The notes: a model not told the origin generated them from the letters alone. Shown: positions 9,019 through 17,510, counted from the stretch's first letter. The stretch: DNA of 64,000 nucleotides from Candidatus Nitrosotenuis uzonensis (GCF_000723185.1 NZ_CBTY010000009.1:372001-436000); one strand, 5' to 3'. A program made the numbers and translations.

Positions 9019-10353
9019 TCAGCTTGGAACGACTTGTTTTTTGCCAAGCAGTTTTTTGTATAGCGATACTGCGTCAGTTTCGTCTTTTGGTCCAACTATG
9101 ACAGCAGAGCCACGTTTCATAAAGCTCACGGACAGCTCGTTTGTCCTCATTGAGAGTCCTAGTTCGCCCTGATTTTCCACGCGGAATTGCAGATCTTTTG
9201 CAATGTTTGTTATTTGTTCAGTGTCAATTTCGAATTTTTGAGTTGGCGTAATAGAGAAAGTCCTTTTGCCCCTGTTTCTTCCGCACAATTCTTCTATTAT
9301 GAGTTCCTGCTTTGGTGCAGATTCCAGTTTGCCAGTACCACACACGTAGCATTCTTCTGCTCTGAACGTCCTTGTAAAGTCAAATGCCATGGTCTCAATG
9401 TCTATGTGAAGTATTTTATCAGAGAGGCTTGGCTTTTTGCCAAGGATTATCTTGACTGCCTCTGCCACTTCTATTCCGCCCACTATGGAAAGAATTGATG
9501 GGTGCACTCCCTCTATGCTGCAAGTAGGCATCGAGTCCTCATCAAGTGCAGGAAACATGCACGAATAGCACGCACTTTGTTTTGGAAGAATCGTAAATGC
9601 CTGGCCCGACACCCCTACGGCAGCACCAGTGACAAACGGAATTTTTTTCTCAACGCATGCCTTGTTCAGAGCATATCTTGCGTTCACGCTATCTAGTGCA
9701 TCTATTACAACATCGCATCCTTCAACTGCATCAAGTGCTGTGTAATCGTTTATCGATATTGGAAGCGATTCGATTTCCACATCAGGGTTTAGCTTTTTGA
9801 GCTTTCTTGCTGCAACCTCTACTTTGACCTGCCCAACATCGTCCTCGTCATACATTGTCTGCCTGTGAAGGTTTGATAATTCTATTACGTCCCTATCAAT
9901 TATTCTTAATTTTCCAATTCCCATGGCAGCAAGTCTTGTAGTTATTGGATTGCCAAGGCCGCCGACTCCGACAACGCACACCTTTGCCGCTCGTAGCTTT
10001 TGCTGTCCCTGGTATCCAATCTCCTCTAGCATTATCTGGCGCGAATACCGGTCTATTTCCTTGCTGGAAAGATCAGAACCTCCTGCAACAGCAGGCAGTA
10101 TGTACACCTCATCGCCGTCCTTTAGTTCGGTGTTGATTCCTCCAGAAAAGCGCGAGTTCTTTCCGTTGATGTAAATATTGACAAGTGAACGTGGAGTTCC
10201 GTCATCGTTTAGAACGCGCCTCTTAAAGTCATCACCCATTGTTTCAGAAACTTTGTTGAAAGATTCCAATAGAGAGTTTGCGCTGATTTGGAGTTTTTTT
10301 TCTCCGCCTCCCTTGTTTAGTACTGATGGAATTGTAAATGTAATATCTGCCAT
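9019..10353 (-). CDS. MoaD/ThiS-like ubiquitin-fold domain fused to ThiF/MoeB E1-like enzyme
   Basis: Activates a small sulfur-carrier or ubiquitin-like protein by C-terminal adenylation. Residues 1 to about 93 form a beta-grasp domain ending AVAGG, the expected di-glycine. Residues from about 97 hold the E1-like fold: SRQIMLEEIG, the nucleotide loop GVGGLGNP, DRDVIELSNLHRQ, CxxC zinc ligands (CYSC and CYVC) and the PTCSIEGVHPS cysteine. About 95 extra residues follow. The carrier's GG is joined directly to the enzyme, so either it acts in cis or the domain is regulatory. It begins right at the threonine synthase stop, so the two are co-transcribed; a link to thiamine, molybdopterin or SAMP chemistry cannot be decided from sequence. 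Confidence 0.85.
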   Translation of the reverse strand: MADITFTIPSVLNKGGGEKKLQISANSLLESFNKVSETMGDDFKRRVLNDDGTPRSLVNIYINGKNSRFSGGINTELKDGDEVYILPAVAGGSDLSSKEIDRYSRQIMLEEIGYQGQQKLRAAKVCVVGVGGLGNPITTRLAAMGIGKLRIIDRDVIELSNLHRQTMYDEDDVGQVKVEVAARKLKKLNPDVEIESLPISINDYTALDAVEGCDVVIDALDSVNARYALNKACVEKKIPFVTGAAVGVSGQAFTILPKQSACYSCMFPALDEDSMPTCSIEGVHPSILSIVGGIEVAEAVKIILGKKPSLSDKILHIDIETMAFDFTRTFRAEECYVCGTGKLESAPKQELIIEELCGRNRGKRTFSITPTQKFEIDTEQITNIAKDLQFRVENQGELGLSMRTNELSVSFMKRGSAVIVGPKDETDAVSLYKKLLGKKQVVPS

Positions 10354-11568
10354 TTATTGCACCACTGCTGAAATCTTTGCCACATCTGCTTTCATTGTTT
10401 GTGGCTTTTGCAAAACTTCCATTATTGATTCTGTAGCCTTCAGACCGTTCCCTGTCACATAGCAGACTGTAGTATCATTCTTGTCTATTTTACCATCCTC
10501 GACCATCTTTTTGAGTACTGCTACTGAGACGCCGCCTGCCGGTTCGGTGAACACACCTTCGGTCTTGGCAAGGAGCAAAATGGCATCAAGTATTTCCTTG
10601 TTGTTTGACTCTTCTGCGTACCCGTTGTATTGTTTTAGTCTTTTTAGCACATATCTTCCGTCTCCCGGATCGCCTATTGCAAGACTTTTTGCTATAGTAT
10701 CGGGATTCTCAACAGGTATGACCTCGGTATCGCCTCTTTTGAATGCATCAACTACAGGCGCGCATCCATGAGGTTGAGCTGCTATCATGCGCATTCTTGA
10801 AACGTCATTTAGTAATGAAACGGTTTGGAGCTCCTCAAATCCCTTGCAGATTGCATTTAGCATTGCACCGCTTCCCACAGGAACTATTAGCTGGTCAGGT
10901 ACTTGCCAGCCAAGCTGCTCTGCTACTTCGTATGCAAGTGTCTTTGAGCCTTCTACATAGTACGACCTCATGTTGATGTTTACAATTCCTATTCCTTTGC
11001 TGTCTCCAATCTGGGCAGCAATTCTGTTTGCATCATCATATGTTCCATCAACTGCTATGAATTTGGAACCGTATGCAAGAGCTTGTGCAATCTTTGCATG
11101 CTCTATATCGCTTGGGGCAAACACGTAACATGGGAATCCCCCCTTTGCTGCATGCGCCGCCGTAGCAGACGCAAGGTTTCCAGTCGATGCGCATCCCACT
11201 GCAGAAAGGCCAAACTCTTTTGCCTTTGACACAGCAACGCCAGCTGGTCTGTCCTTAAATGAGAATGTGGGGTTTACTGAATCGTTTTTTATATACAAGT
11301 TGTTCAGGCCAAGCTCCTTGCCAAGCTTTTCTGCCCGGATTAATGGCGTCATGCCAGCGTGAATGCTAACAATGTTTGATTTTTGCTGTATTGGTAATAA
11401 TTCAAAATATCTCCAGTATGTGTGCTCACGTCCATCAAAGGCATTCTTTGATACTGGAGAGAAATCATATTTTACATCCAGCGGCCCAAAGCACTCATCA
11501 CAGATGTATTTGAATGTGGACTCGTACTCTTTTTTGCATTCCCTGCACTGGAGTGATATTTTTGACAT
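10354..11568 (-). CDS. thrC: Threonine synthase
   Basis: PLP enzyme converting O-phosphohomoserine to threonine in the cytoplasm. The N-terminal zinc-ribbon-like CREC..CDEC (residues 8-27) is typical of the long form. The PLP lysine sits in PTFSFKDRPAG near residue 105, with GCASTGNLASA and a glycine-rich phosphate loop PVGSGAMLN. Its 404 residues are normal for the family. The stop directly abuts the start of the ubiquitin-like/E1 fusion, making a two-gene operon. Confidence 0.93.
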   Translation of the reverse strand: MSKISLQCRECKKEYESTFKYICDECFGPLDVKYDFSPVSKNAFDGREHTYWRYFELLPIQQKSNIVSIHAGMTPLIRAEKLGKELGLNNLYIKNDSVNPTFSFKDRPAGVAVSKAKEFGLSAVGCASTGNLASATAAHAAKGGFPCYVFAPSDIEHAKIAQALAYGSKFIAVDGTYDDANRIAAQIGDSKGIGIVNINMRSYYVEGSKTLAYEVAEQLGWQVPDQLIVPVGSGAMLNAICKGFEELQTVSLLNDVSRMRMIAAQPHGCAPVVDAFKRGDTEVIPVENPDTIAKSLAIGDPGDGRYVLKRLKQYNGYAEESNNKEILDAILLLAKTEGVFTEPAGGVSVAVLKKMVEDGKIDKNDTTVCYVTGNGLKATESIMEVLQKPQTMKADVAKISAVVQ

Positions 11569-11727
11569 AAAATGATCCGTGCCTGTTATCTAGTTAAAAT
11601 GTCCTAATATCAAGTTTAGTGACACTTAACTTTAAGTCCAATAAATTTAATAATAGTTAACTGCGCTTATTGCACCAGCAATAGTTGATTACAAGACTTT
11701 TTATGTATTTTAGGAAGAGAAACTAAG

Positions 11728-12195
11728 ATGAAGGCAAAAATAATTGGAATCGCAATCGTAGTCGCAGTAGTTGTATCCGTAATATCTGCCATATTATTTG
11801 CCGGACCTGTCGAAGTCAGCACCGAACCCGAGGATGAATTTGCGCACTGGAATAGGTCTGAACATTTCGGAGTGAACAAATATGAATACAAGATAGGCGA
11901 GAACATATTTTTCATAGCAAGGGATCTGAGCCCATATGATGTGGGAAGTATCGCGTTTGTCATGCCAAACGGCACTACCAAGTACATAGTGATTCCATTT
12001 GATGGCAGTATCAAGTCTGGCTTTAATCAATACTTCAAGCCATCGCTGTCAAAGGCAAGAGGTATCTGCAGCACTGCAGATCTGATAGGAGAATGGTCTG
12101 TGGTATTCCAAGGAACCAGATATGAGCCATTAAAGTTCAAAATCATAAACGAGACCATACCGTCAGAAATTGCAATATTTGAGCGCGTATGCTAG
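11728..12195 (+). CDS. Small exported membrane-anchored protein
   Basis: A 155-residue protein with an uncleaved or cleaved N-terminal hydrophobic helix ([22 protein letters not shown]) followed by a soluble beta-rich domain containing [30 protein letters not shown]. It is not recognised beyond being the kind of single-pass protein common in thaumarchaea. A TATA-like TTTTATGTA (11699-11707) is about 26 nt before the ATG, so the mRNA is probably leaderless. Its TAG stop overlaps the TAG stop of the convergent hisI by two bases. Confidence 0.7.
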   Translation: MKAKIIGIAIVVAVVVSVISAILFAGPVEVSTEPEDEFAHWNRSEHFGVNKYEYKIGENIFFIARDLSPYDVGSIAFVMPNGTTKYIVIPFDGSIKSGFNQYFKPSLSKARGICSTADLIGEWSVVFQGTRYEPLKFKIINETIPSEIAIFERVC

Positions 12196-12518
12196 TCTAG
12201 TTTGTTATGAAAGCAGACCTTTTCTCCCGTATGACATGCAGGTCCTGTCGGCTCTACCAGATAAATTATAGCATCAGAGTCGCAATCAACTAGGATTTGC
12301 CTTACCTTTTGCACGTTGCCTGATTCCTCGCCTTTCATCCAGAGTTTGTTTCTTGACCTGCTCCAGAACCACGAGTTTCCAGTCTTTTTTGTAAGCTCTA
12401 GTGACTCTTTGTTTGCATATGCAAGCGTGAGCACATCCTTTGTGTTGACATCCTGCACTATTACGGGAACCAGTCCGTCGCCTTTTGCAAAATCAATGTC
12501 AGATAGTGATTTTTTCAT
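12192..12518 (-). CDS. hisI: Phosphoribosyl-AMP cyclohydrolase
   Basis: Opens the adenine ring of PR-AMP, third step of histidine synthesis. It is a 108-residue single-domain HisI with [18 protein letters not shown], the metal-binding DCDSD and the zinc cysteines in PACHTG and KVCF. There is no fused HisE (PR-ATP pyrophosphatase) domain. It has its own TATA (CTATATTTG, 12540-12548) 26 nt before the ATG, so it is transcribed apart from the main his operon, from which it is separated by toxin-antitoxin genes. Confidence 0.93.
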   Translation of the reverse strand: MKKSLSDIDFAKGDGLVPVIVQDVNTKDVLTLAYANKESLELTKKTGNSWFWSRSRNKLWMKGEESGNVQKVRQILVDCDSDAIIYLVEPTGPACHTGEKVCFHNKLD

Positions 12519-12571
12519 ATTCGATATTTTCTACATTCTCAAATATAGATGTTGAAATAAAATATTGTGTA

Positions 12572-12967
12572 TTATACAACATCCATTTCTTCGATCTTTG
12601 TAAAATCACGATCAAAGGTAGCGATTTGACGTATTTTTTGATTTTTCATTGTTGCAATTGTTATACAGTCGACAAAGCTTAGTTGCAGACGCTGTTCTGA
12701 AAATATTTGCCAAGCACTCTCAAAAACATTTTTTTCAGTATATATCATATTGCAGGATTGACGAACCAGTTTACCTATGCGTGTTGCTTCTTTTAATGAT
12801 TTTAATTTAAGAAAGCTTACCGTGACAACCTCGCTGAATATGTAATCAGTCACATAAAGTGCAGAATCCTGTACCGCGAGTATTTTTGCAGTATTTAACG
12901 CACTAGAATGATTTTGGTCGCTAGTATTAAAGTATGCCAATATGAAACTTGTATCAAGAAACACCAT
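12572..12967 (-). CDS. vapC: PIN-domain toxin, VapC type
   Basis: Predicted Mg-dependent RNase toxin. The PIN fold carries acidic residues in MVFLDTSFIL (first Asp), FSEVV (Glu), LSFVDCITIATM (Asp) and TFDRDF (Asp). Start at ATG 12965-12967 is chosen because it gives the canonical VapC N-terminus; a longer frame only adds MMIFC. It overlaps the antitoxin gene by 14 nt, typical of vapBC. The 131-residue length is normal and all catalytic acids are present, so it looks intact. Confidence 0.87.
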   Translation of the reverse strand: MVFLDTSFILAYFNTSDQNHSSALNTAKILAVQDSALYVTDYIFSEVVTVSFLKLKSLKEATRIGKLVRQSCNMIYTEKNVFESAWQIFSEQRLQLSFVDCITIATMKNQKIRQIATFDRDFTKIEEMDVV

Positions 12968-13202
12968 ACAAAATATCATCAATCTGTACGCTTAGCTTTT
13001 CTGTTCCTTTACCCCAATCAAACGGTTTGATTTTTGAGAATGTTTTTCCGCCCTTTTTTGGATGTGCTTTGGTTCTTATCCAGACTTGCATTGCTTCAGT
13101 TAGAGCCTCGCCCATCTTCATTTTGTGTTCCGCTGCTTTGGCCTTGAACAGACCAAGTATTTCATCATCCACATCTCGGACAGTCACTAAATTTTTCTTC
13201 AC
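12954..13202 (-). CDS. vapB: VapB-type antitoxin
   Basis: An 82-residue antitoxin with an N-terminal ribbon-helix-helix-like DNA-binding segment (KNLVTVRDVDDEILGLFKAKAAEHKMKMGEALTEAM) and a C-terminal toxin-wrapping tail. The start is GTG at 13200-13202; the TATA (TTATATAAT, 13222-13230) lies about 24 nt upstream, so it is leaderless. Two tandem TGTATTACA palindromes between the TATA box and the start codon would let VapB/VapBC repress its own promoter. Confidence 0.82.
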   Translation of the reverse strand: MKKNLVTVRDVDDEILGLFKAKAAEHKMKMGEALTEAMQVWIRTKAHPKKGGKTFSKIKPFDWGKGTEKLSVQIDDILYGVS

Positions 13203-13204
13203 AA

Positions 13205-13222
13205 TGTATTACATGTATTACA
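13205..13222. promoter_or_regulatory. Tandem TGTATTACA operator of vapBC
   Basis: Two perfect head-to-tail copies of TGTATTACA (13205-13213, 13214-13222). Each is itself a palindrome (TGTA-T-TACA). They lie between the TATA box and the GTG start of vapB, an ideal place for autorepression. A third copy is at 13619-13627 before the decayed second antitoxin. Confidence 0.6.
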
Positions 13223-13241
13223 TTATATAAAAAGATGATAG

Positions 13242-13272
13242 TTCCGGTTCAAAATTCTCAGTCACACCGGAA
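13242..13272. repeat. Inverted repeat upstream of vapBC
   Basis: TTCCGGT (13242-13248) and ACCGGAA (13266-13272) are perfect 7-bp inverted arms 17 nt apart, between vapB and the toxin-antitoxin relic. It could be a weak terminator for the upstream unit or a remnant end; nothing else supports either reading. Confidence 0.3.
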
Positions 13273-13314
13273 ACGCATTTTTCAAGGATATGTATAATTA
13301 ATGTTCAATTGTTC

Positions 13315-13614
13315 TTTCATCGTTACTTTACAAATATTACATTGTAGGAATTATTCAGCTTAGTCATTTTACTGCAACGCTTGCATTAAGTACAATCTCT
13401 TCAGACGTAGCGATCCTGTTTTACAGAGTGAGCTGGGCATCAAACCCCACGTTTGGTCTTTTTTAATTGCATCCATGGTTTGTGCTGCATATCTTCTTTT
13501 TTCCTCCACGATTTTTTGCTCAATCATTTTCTGGATATATTCTTCCCAGTTTATTTCCAATTTGTCCATTTGCTTCTTTATCTTTGGAGTTATCCTAATA
13601 TTCAGATTGCTCAT
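13315..13614 (-). pseudogene. Decayed second VapBC-like toxin-antitoxin pair
   Basis: The ATG at 13614 opens a VapB-like antitoxin (MSNLNIRITPKIKKQMDKLEINWEEYIQKMIEQKI) whose last 30 residues are out of register. A one-base shift in the A-tract near 13462 restores KKRPNVGFDAQL, and a second shift restores VKQDRYV-stop, the usual VapB tail. The toxin start then reads EEIVLNASVAVK, the hallmark VapC N-terminus. However, its first catalytic Asp is Asn, the next Trp codon is a stop (TGA), and the rest of the PIN domain is missing. The current 81-residue frame ends at 13369. This is a dead module. Confidence 0.7.
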
Positions 13615-13618
13615 AGCA

Positions 13619-13627
13619 TGTATTACA
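13619..13627. promoter_or_regulatory. TGTATTACA operator copy before dead antitoxin
   Basis: Same 9-bp palindrome as the tandem pair at vapB, five bases upstream of the relic antitoxin ATG. It suggests that both modules were once controlled by related antitoxins. Confidence 0.45.
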
Positions 13628-13692
13628 CTCTGTCGCTCACAAAGTATTGCAAATATGTAATAGAGCACAATAAATATGCAACAAAATTAGGA

Positions 13693-14496
13693 TTACAATC
13701 GAACTTGGACATCATTTTTCTTTAGGAATTCTTTGACCCTGTCCACAGAATGTCTCTCATAGTGGAAAATAGAGGCAGCTAGAGCAGCATCAACGTCGGT
13801 TTTCTTGAACACATCAAGCATGTGCGAGGGCTCACCACATCCGCCAGATGCTACCACGGGAATTTTTACCGCACCCACTATTGCCTTTGTGAGAACTAGA
13901 TCATACCCGTCCTTGGTGCCGTCCCTGTCTATGCTGGTTAGAAGTATCTCACCTGCCCCAAGGTCCTGCACCTTTTTTGCCCATTCTATGGCATCGATTC
14001 CGGTTTCTTTTTTGCCACCGTAAATGAAAAGCTCAAACCAGAATTTTTTATCCCCTTCAGAGAAGATGTTTTTGCCCTTTGATACATCATAGTTTCTTTT
14101 TGCATCAATTGCGACCACGACGCACTGGCGCCCAAACAAGTTCATCAGATCTGTTATAATCTGCGGATTTTTTACAGCGCCCGTGTTTATTGCAACCTTG
14201 TCTGCGCCGCAAAGCAGTATGTCACGGGCATGCTGCAGTGTCTTGACTCCGCCACCCACTGTAAACGGGATATCAATTACCTGTGCTACTTTTGATACCA
14301 GAGATCGGATGGTCTCGCGCTGCTCCTGCGAGGCAGTGATATCAAGAAAGACAAGCTCGTCGGCTCCCTCGTTGCTGTATTTTTGTGCCAAAAGCACAGG
14401 ATCTCCTGCATCCTTGATTGATTCAAAGTGAAGCCCCTTTACCACCCGGCCGTTTGCCACATCAAGGCATGGAATGACTCTTTTTGTAAGGCTCAT
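13693..14496 (-). CDS. hisF: Imidazole glycerol phosphate synthase, cyclase subunit
   Basis: Uses ammonia from HisH to turn PRFAR into IGP and AICAR. It is a (beta/alpha)8 barrel of 267 residues: [17 protein letters not shown] at the N-terminus, [11 protein letters not shown] and ASGGCGEP phosphate loops, and catalytic Asp in LDV and [12 protein letters not shown]. The ATG at 14494-14496 is the start because it overlaps the hisA stop (ATGA); a longer in-frame extension is spurious. Confidence 0.96.
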   Translation of the reverse strand: MSLTKRVIPCLDVANGRVVKGLHFESIKDAGDPVLLAQKYSNEGADELVFLDITASQEQRETIRSLVSKVAQVIDIPFTVGGGVKTLQHARDILLCGADKVAINTGAVKNPQIITDLMNLFGRQCVVVAIDAKRNYDVSKGKNIFSEGDKKFWFELFIYGGKKETGIDAIEWAKKVQDLGAGEILLTSIDRDGTKDGYDLVLTKAIVGAVKIPVVASGGCGEPSHMLDVFKKTDVDAALAASIFHYERHSVDRVKEFLKKNDVQVRL

Positions 14497-15206
14497 GCTG
14501 TCTTTGCCTCTTTGATTGATATTTTTCCATCGTATAATGCCTTGCCCAAAATTACCCCGTACGCACCGCATTCCCTAACATGTGGAATGTCTGCTGGTCC
14601 TGATATTCCGCCGCTTGCAATTACGTTAATTCCAGATATTTTGCATGCTTTTTGCAGGTTTTCAGTATCAGGACCTTCCAGTGTTCCGTCTCTTGATATG
14701 TTGGTTATAAGAAATTCTGTGAATCCTTTTTTTGCAAAATCATCTAGGGCGTCAAACAGGTCAATGTCAGTTCTCTGCTGCCAGCCATGGGTAACTACCA
14801 TGCCGTTGTTGTGATCCACCGATATCACTATTCTGTCCTTGCCGAATTTGTTTGATATTTCCATTAATAATTCGGGATTTTTGAGCGCAATTGTGCCTAC
14901 TACGATTCTTTGTGATATTTGCAAGGATTCTTCGATGATTTTTCTGTCCCGTAGTCCTCCTGCCACTTGTACCGGAATTAAAACTGATTGTGTGATTTTT
15001 TTTATCATACCATGGTTGGAGCCTCTCTGCAAGGTGGCATCAAGATCCACCAAGTGCAGCATATCAGCTCCCTGCTTTTCCCACTTTAGTGCCATCTGTA
15101 CCGGATCGTTCCCGTATACAGTCTTTTCATTTGGATTTCCTTTGAGCAGCCTTACAACCTGGCCTTCCATGATATCTATTGCCGGAATTATCTTCACTTT
15201 TTGCAC
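14493..15206 (-). CDS. hisA: ProFAR isomerase
   Basis: Amadori isomerase of histidine synthesis, 237 residues. The barrel begins VKIIPAIDIMEGQVVRL with the catalytic Asp, and has VAGGLRDRK, TNISRDGTLEGPD and ASGGISGPADI phosphate loops. It starts with GTG (15204-15206), overlapping the hisH end by 13 bases and hisF by 4. Confidence 0.95.
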   Translation of the reverse strand: MQKVKIIPAIDIMEGQVVRLLKGNPNEKTVYGNDPVQMALKWEKQGADMLHLVDLDATLQRGSNHGMIKKITQSVLIPVQVAGGLRDRKIIEESLQISQRIVVGTIALKNPELLMEISNKFGKDRIVISVDHNNGMVVTHGWQQRTDIDLFDALDDFAKKGFTEFLITNISRDGTLEGPDTENLQKACKISGINVIASGGISGPADIPHVRECGAYGVILGKALYDGKISIKEAKTA

Positions 15207-15796
15207 ACTCTGAGAAAATTTTCTATCATGGTAGAGCCTACCTTGCCAGATTTTTCTGGGTGGAACTGCGTTCCGAATAGATTTTTCTTGCTGACGACTG
15301 CAGGAACTTCGATCCCATAGTCTGCATCTGCCACTATGATATCATCATCTTTTGGCTTTACCCTGTACGAGTGCACAAAATACACCCACGACATGTCCGG
15401 CACTCCGTCCAAGAGCGGGTTTTGCTTTTTTATCTTCAGGCTGTTCCATCCCATGTGAGGTATTTTGAACTTGTCTGGAAGCATGACCACCTCGCCTTCC
15501 ATGACTGCAAGGCCGCTTTCCTTTCCCTCCTCGCTTTTCTCAAAGAACATCTCCATGCCAAGGCAGATTCCAAGTACCGGCGTGTCCTTCGCATAGTCCT
15601 CAAACTTTGTCCTGGAATATTCCCTGATGCTCCTTATGGCAGGATCAAAGTTTCCCACCCCTGGAAGCAAAATCCCCGAATAGTTGTTTTTGCCATCAAA
15701 GCTTGTTATGACGTCAACCTGTGCGCCTAGCTTTTCAAGCGCAACTTTTAGGCTGAATATGTTTCCTGCACCGTAATCAAATATCGCTACTTGCAT
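15194..15796 (-). CDS. hisH: Imidazole glycerol phosphate synthase, glutaminase subunit
   Basis: Class I glutamine amidotransferase supplying ammonia to HisF. The 200-residue protein has LGICLGMEMF with the nucleophile Cys, oxyanion region PGVGNFD, and the His-Glu pair in GTQFHPEKSG. It overlaps hisA, so the two subunits HisH and HisF flank HisA in one transcript. A 137-bp spacer to hisB is unusual in this otherwise overlapping operon (see the relic there). Confidence 0.95.
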   Translation of the reverse strand: MQVAIFDYGAGNIFSLKVALEKLGAQVDVITSFDGKNNYSGILLPGVGNFDPAIRSIREYSRTKFEDYAKDTPVLGICLGMEMFFEKSEEGKESGLAVMEGEVVMLPDKFKIPHMGWNSLKIKKQNPLLDGVPDMSWVYFVHSYRVKPKDDDIIVADADYGIEVPAVVSKKNLFGTQFHPEKSGKVGSTMIENFLRVCKK

Positions 15797-15844
15797 TGAC
15801 CCAGATCATATCCGTCCAATACTTCATAAAAATATGCCGAGCTC

Positions 15845-15933
15845 AGTGAAAAGACGGCTTGAGGTTTTGCCTTATCTGACATACTCCCGACCGTAAACGG
15901 TTCGGGCTTTCCCGCTCGCATCCGTAACAGATC
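15845..15933 (-). mobile_element. Relic resembling an IS200/IS605 (TnpB) right end
   Basis: The only long gap in the his operon holds, on the minus strand, GCGAGCGGGAAAGCCCG followed by a strong hairpin (arms 15886-15894 and 15897-15906, loop AA, one bulge) and GGGAGTATGTCAG. A hairpin of this kind behind a GGGAAAGCCCG-like segment is what I remember of IS200/IS605 right ends and the 3' part of their omega RNAs. No tnpA or tnpB frame is nearby, so this would be a solo end. The match is from memory and not searched; it could instead be an intercistronic structure. Confidence 0.4.
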
Positions 15934-16521
15934 CTACATTGAGCCTTTTGTGCTCGGTATGCCTCTTTGTTTTTTGTCCGGGCTTGCCGCCATCCTGAAC
16001 GCAACTGCAAGCGACTTTATCGCAGCCTCTATTTTGTGGTGGTCGTTGTCCCCGTATCTTACATTGATGTGAATGCAGCTGTTGATGTTCTGTACAAGCG
16101 AGAAGACAAAGTGCTCAACATCCTCCTTTGACATTCCTTCAATCTGCGCCCTTTTCACCAGGAGTGTTATCTTGTTGTACTGGCGCCTGACCAGATCGAC
16201 TGATGCCTCTGCAAGCGACTCATCCATCGGAACTGACGCATAGCTGAATCTTGTTATCCCCTTTCTGCTTCCAAGTGCCTTGTCAAGGGCTGCACCTATT
16301 GTGATACCTGTGTCCTCTATTAGGTGGTGCAGTATCCTATCGTTTGACTTTGCCTTTACTGTAAGGTCCAGCATTGCGTGCTTGCCGAACGAGCCGATAA
16401 GGTGGTCAAAAAAGTCAATTCCCGTGTTTATTGATGTTCTGCCACTGCCATCCAGATTAACCTGAACGAAAATCGAGGTCTCTTTTGTTTCCCTTTTTAT
16501 TTTTGCAGTGCGTGCGGCCAT
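15934..16521 (-). CDS. hisB: Imidazoleglycerol-phosphate dehydratase
   Basis: Mn-dependent dehydration of IGP to imidazole-acetol phosphate. The 195-residue protein contains the metal-ligand motifs FFDHLIGSFGKHA, HHLIEDTGI, DNDHHKIEA and the C-terminal GIPSTKGSM typical of HisB. It is monofunctional, with no phosphatase domain. It lies 14 bases after the HAD gene, consistent with the HAD protein supplying the missing phosphatase step. Confidence 0.95.
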   Translation of the reverse strand: MAARTAKIKRETKETSIFVQVNLDGSGRTSINTGIDFFDHLIGSFGKHAMLDLTVKAKSNDRILHHLIEDTGITIGAALDKALGSRKGITRFSYASVPMDESLAEASVDLVRRQYNKITLLVKRAQIEGMSKEDVEHFVFSLVQNINSCIHINVRYGDNDHHKIEAAIKSLAVAFRMAASPDKKQRGIPSTKGSM

Positions 16522-16535
16522 CTAGTGTTGTCCGG

Positions 16536-17510
16536 CTATGCCAGATTTAATGCCTTTGGCAGTAAATTGATTGACTCTAAAATGAGTGGGGCGCCCTTGC
16601 CAACAAAGAACTCTTTTTTTGCCCTTGGGTTTTTGTTTGTCCCGTAGATTCCGCAAAATGTCGTCTTTATTCCAAGACGGTTTGCCTGATTTGCCATAAG
16701 AAGGTCCTCCATGGAATCGCCAACATACAGGCAGTGCTTTGAGTCAAGCTTTTTGATTGTAGATAGTAGCGATTCGGGGTTTGGCTTTGCCATGCTGCGC
16801 GGCTCATCCTCAAGAAACATAGAGCTTGCAACATCAAATCTGTCAAGCAGTTCTCCAAGCGAATACCTTACCGATACAAGTCCTCTGCCCGTTACTATGG
16901 CAATTTTCCTGCCAAATTTTTCTCCAAGTGCATCAAGCAGAGTGTCAGTAATAATGACCAGATCATTTTCTATCAGCCCTGGCTGCTCAAACGAGGATTT
17001 TTTCCCAAATATCTTATAGTATAGTTCCGGCCCGTAGAACATCTGGTCAAATATTACATAAAGCGGGTTTGTCGCATGCGGTCCGGGATAGTCAAGTGCT
17101 TCTTTGATATCAGAAACGTCTGCGTTTTGCAAGAGAAGAAATCTTTCGATTGATTCGATTCCGCTCTTGTCCGCATTTTTTATTGCGGCAAGTATGAATT
17201 TTTTTGCATCAATGCCCATCCTTTCCGCAGCCGCAAGGCACAAAATGCACGCGTATGTGACATCTACCTCGTCGTTAAATCCTCCAGAGTCCTTAAAGCC
17301 TCCTATTATTTCCGGAGTTATCTGTATTGACTGGATGCCGGCAAACTTTTCAAGAACATACTGCGTTACCTGGATAATTGCAAGATCATACGATTTTGAG
17401 ACATCGACTAGTACCCCGTCGCAATCAAAGATAATGGCATCTATGGAACCGACCTTGTCCAGCATGTCCTCTTTTACCAGTATTCCGTCGGATTTGTGAA
17501 CATAAGTCAT
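16536..17510 (-). CDS. HAD-family phosphatase, candidate histidinol-phosphatase
   Basis: A 324-residue HAD hydrolase with all four motifs: FDCDGVLVD (nucleophile Asp, about residue 29), VTGRG (Thr), AKPNPES (Lys) and YVGDSMEDLLMA (Asp pair), plus a large cap between motifs I and II. It sits inside the his operon, overlapping hisC by four bases and just before hisB. No other histidinol-phosphate phosphatase is present in the operon, so it is the natural candidate for that step (inference from context). It could alternatively act on another phosphate. Confidence 0.8.
   Translation of the reverse strand: MTYVHKSDGILVKEDMLDKVGSIDAIIFDCDGVLVDVSKSYDLAIIQVTQYVLEKFAGIQSIQITPEIIGGFKDSGGFNDEVDVTYACILCLAAAERMGIDAKKFILAAIKNADKSGIESIERFLLLQNADVSDIKEALDYPGPHATNPLYVIFDQMFYGPELYYKIFGKKSSFEQPGLIENDLVIITDTLLDALGEKFGRKIAIVTGRGLVSVRYSLGELLDRFDVASSMFLEDEPRSMAKPNPESLLSTIKKLDSKHCLYVGDSMEDLLMANQANRLGIKTTFCGIYGTNKNPRAKKEFFVGKGAPLILESINLLPKALNLA

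Noticed and set aside
13242-13272. Terminal inverted repeat of a transposon near vapBC
   Set aside because: Only a single 7-bp inverted pair, with no transposase or target duplication; kept only as a low-confidence repeat.
14497-14571. 25-residue N-terminal extension of HisF
   Set aside because: It overlaps hisA too far; the ATGA overlap at 14493-14496 gives the canonical HisF start.
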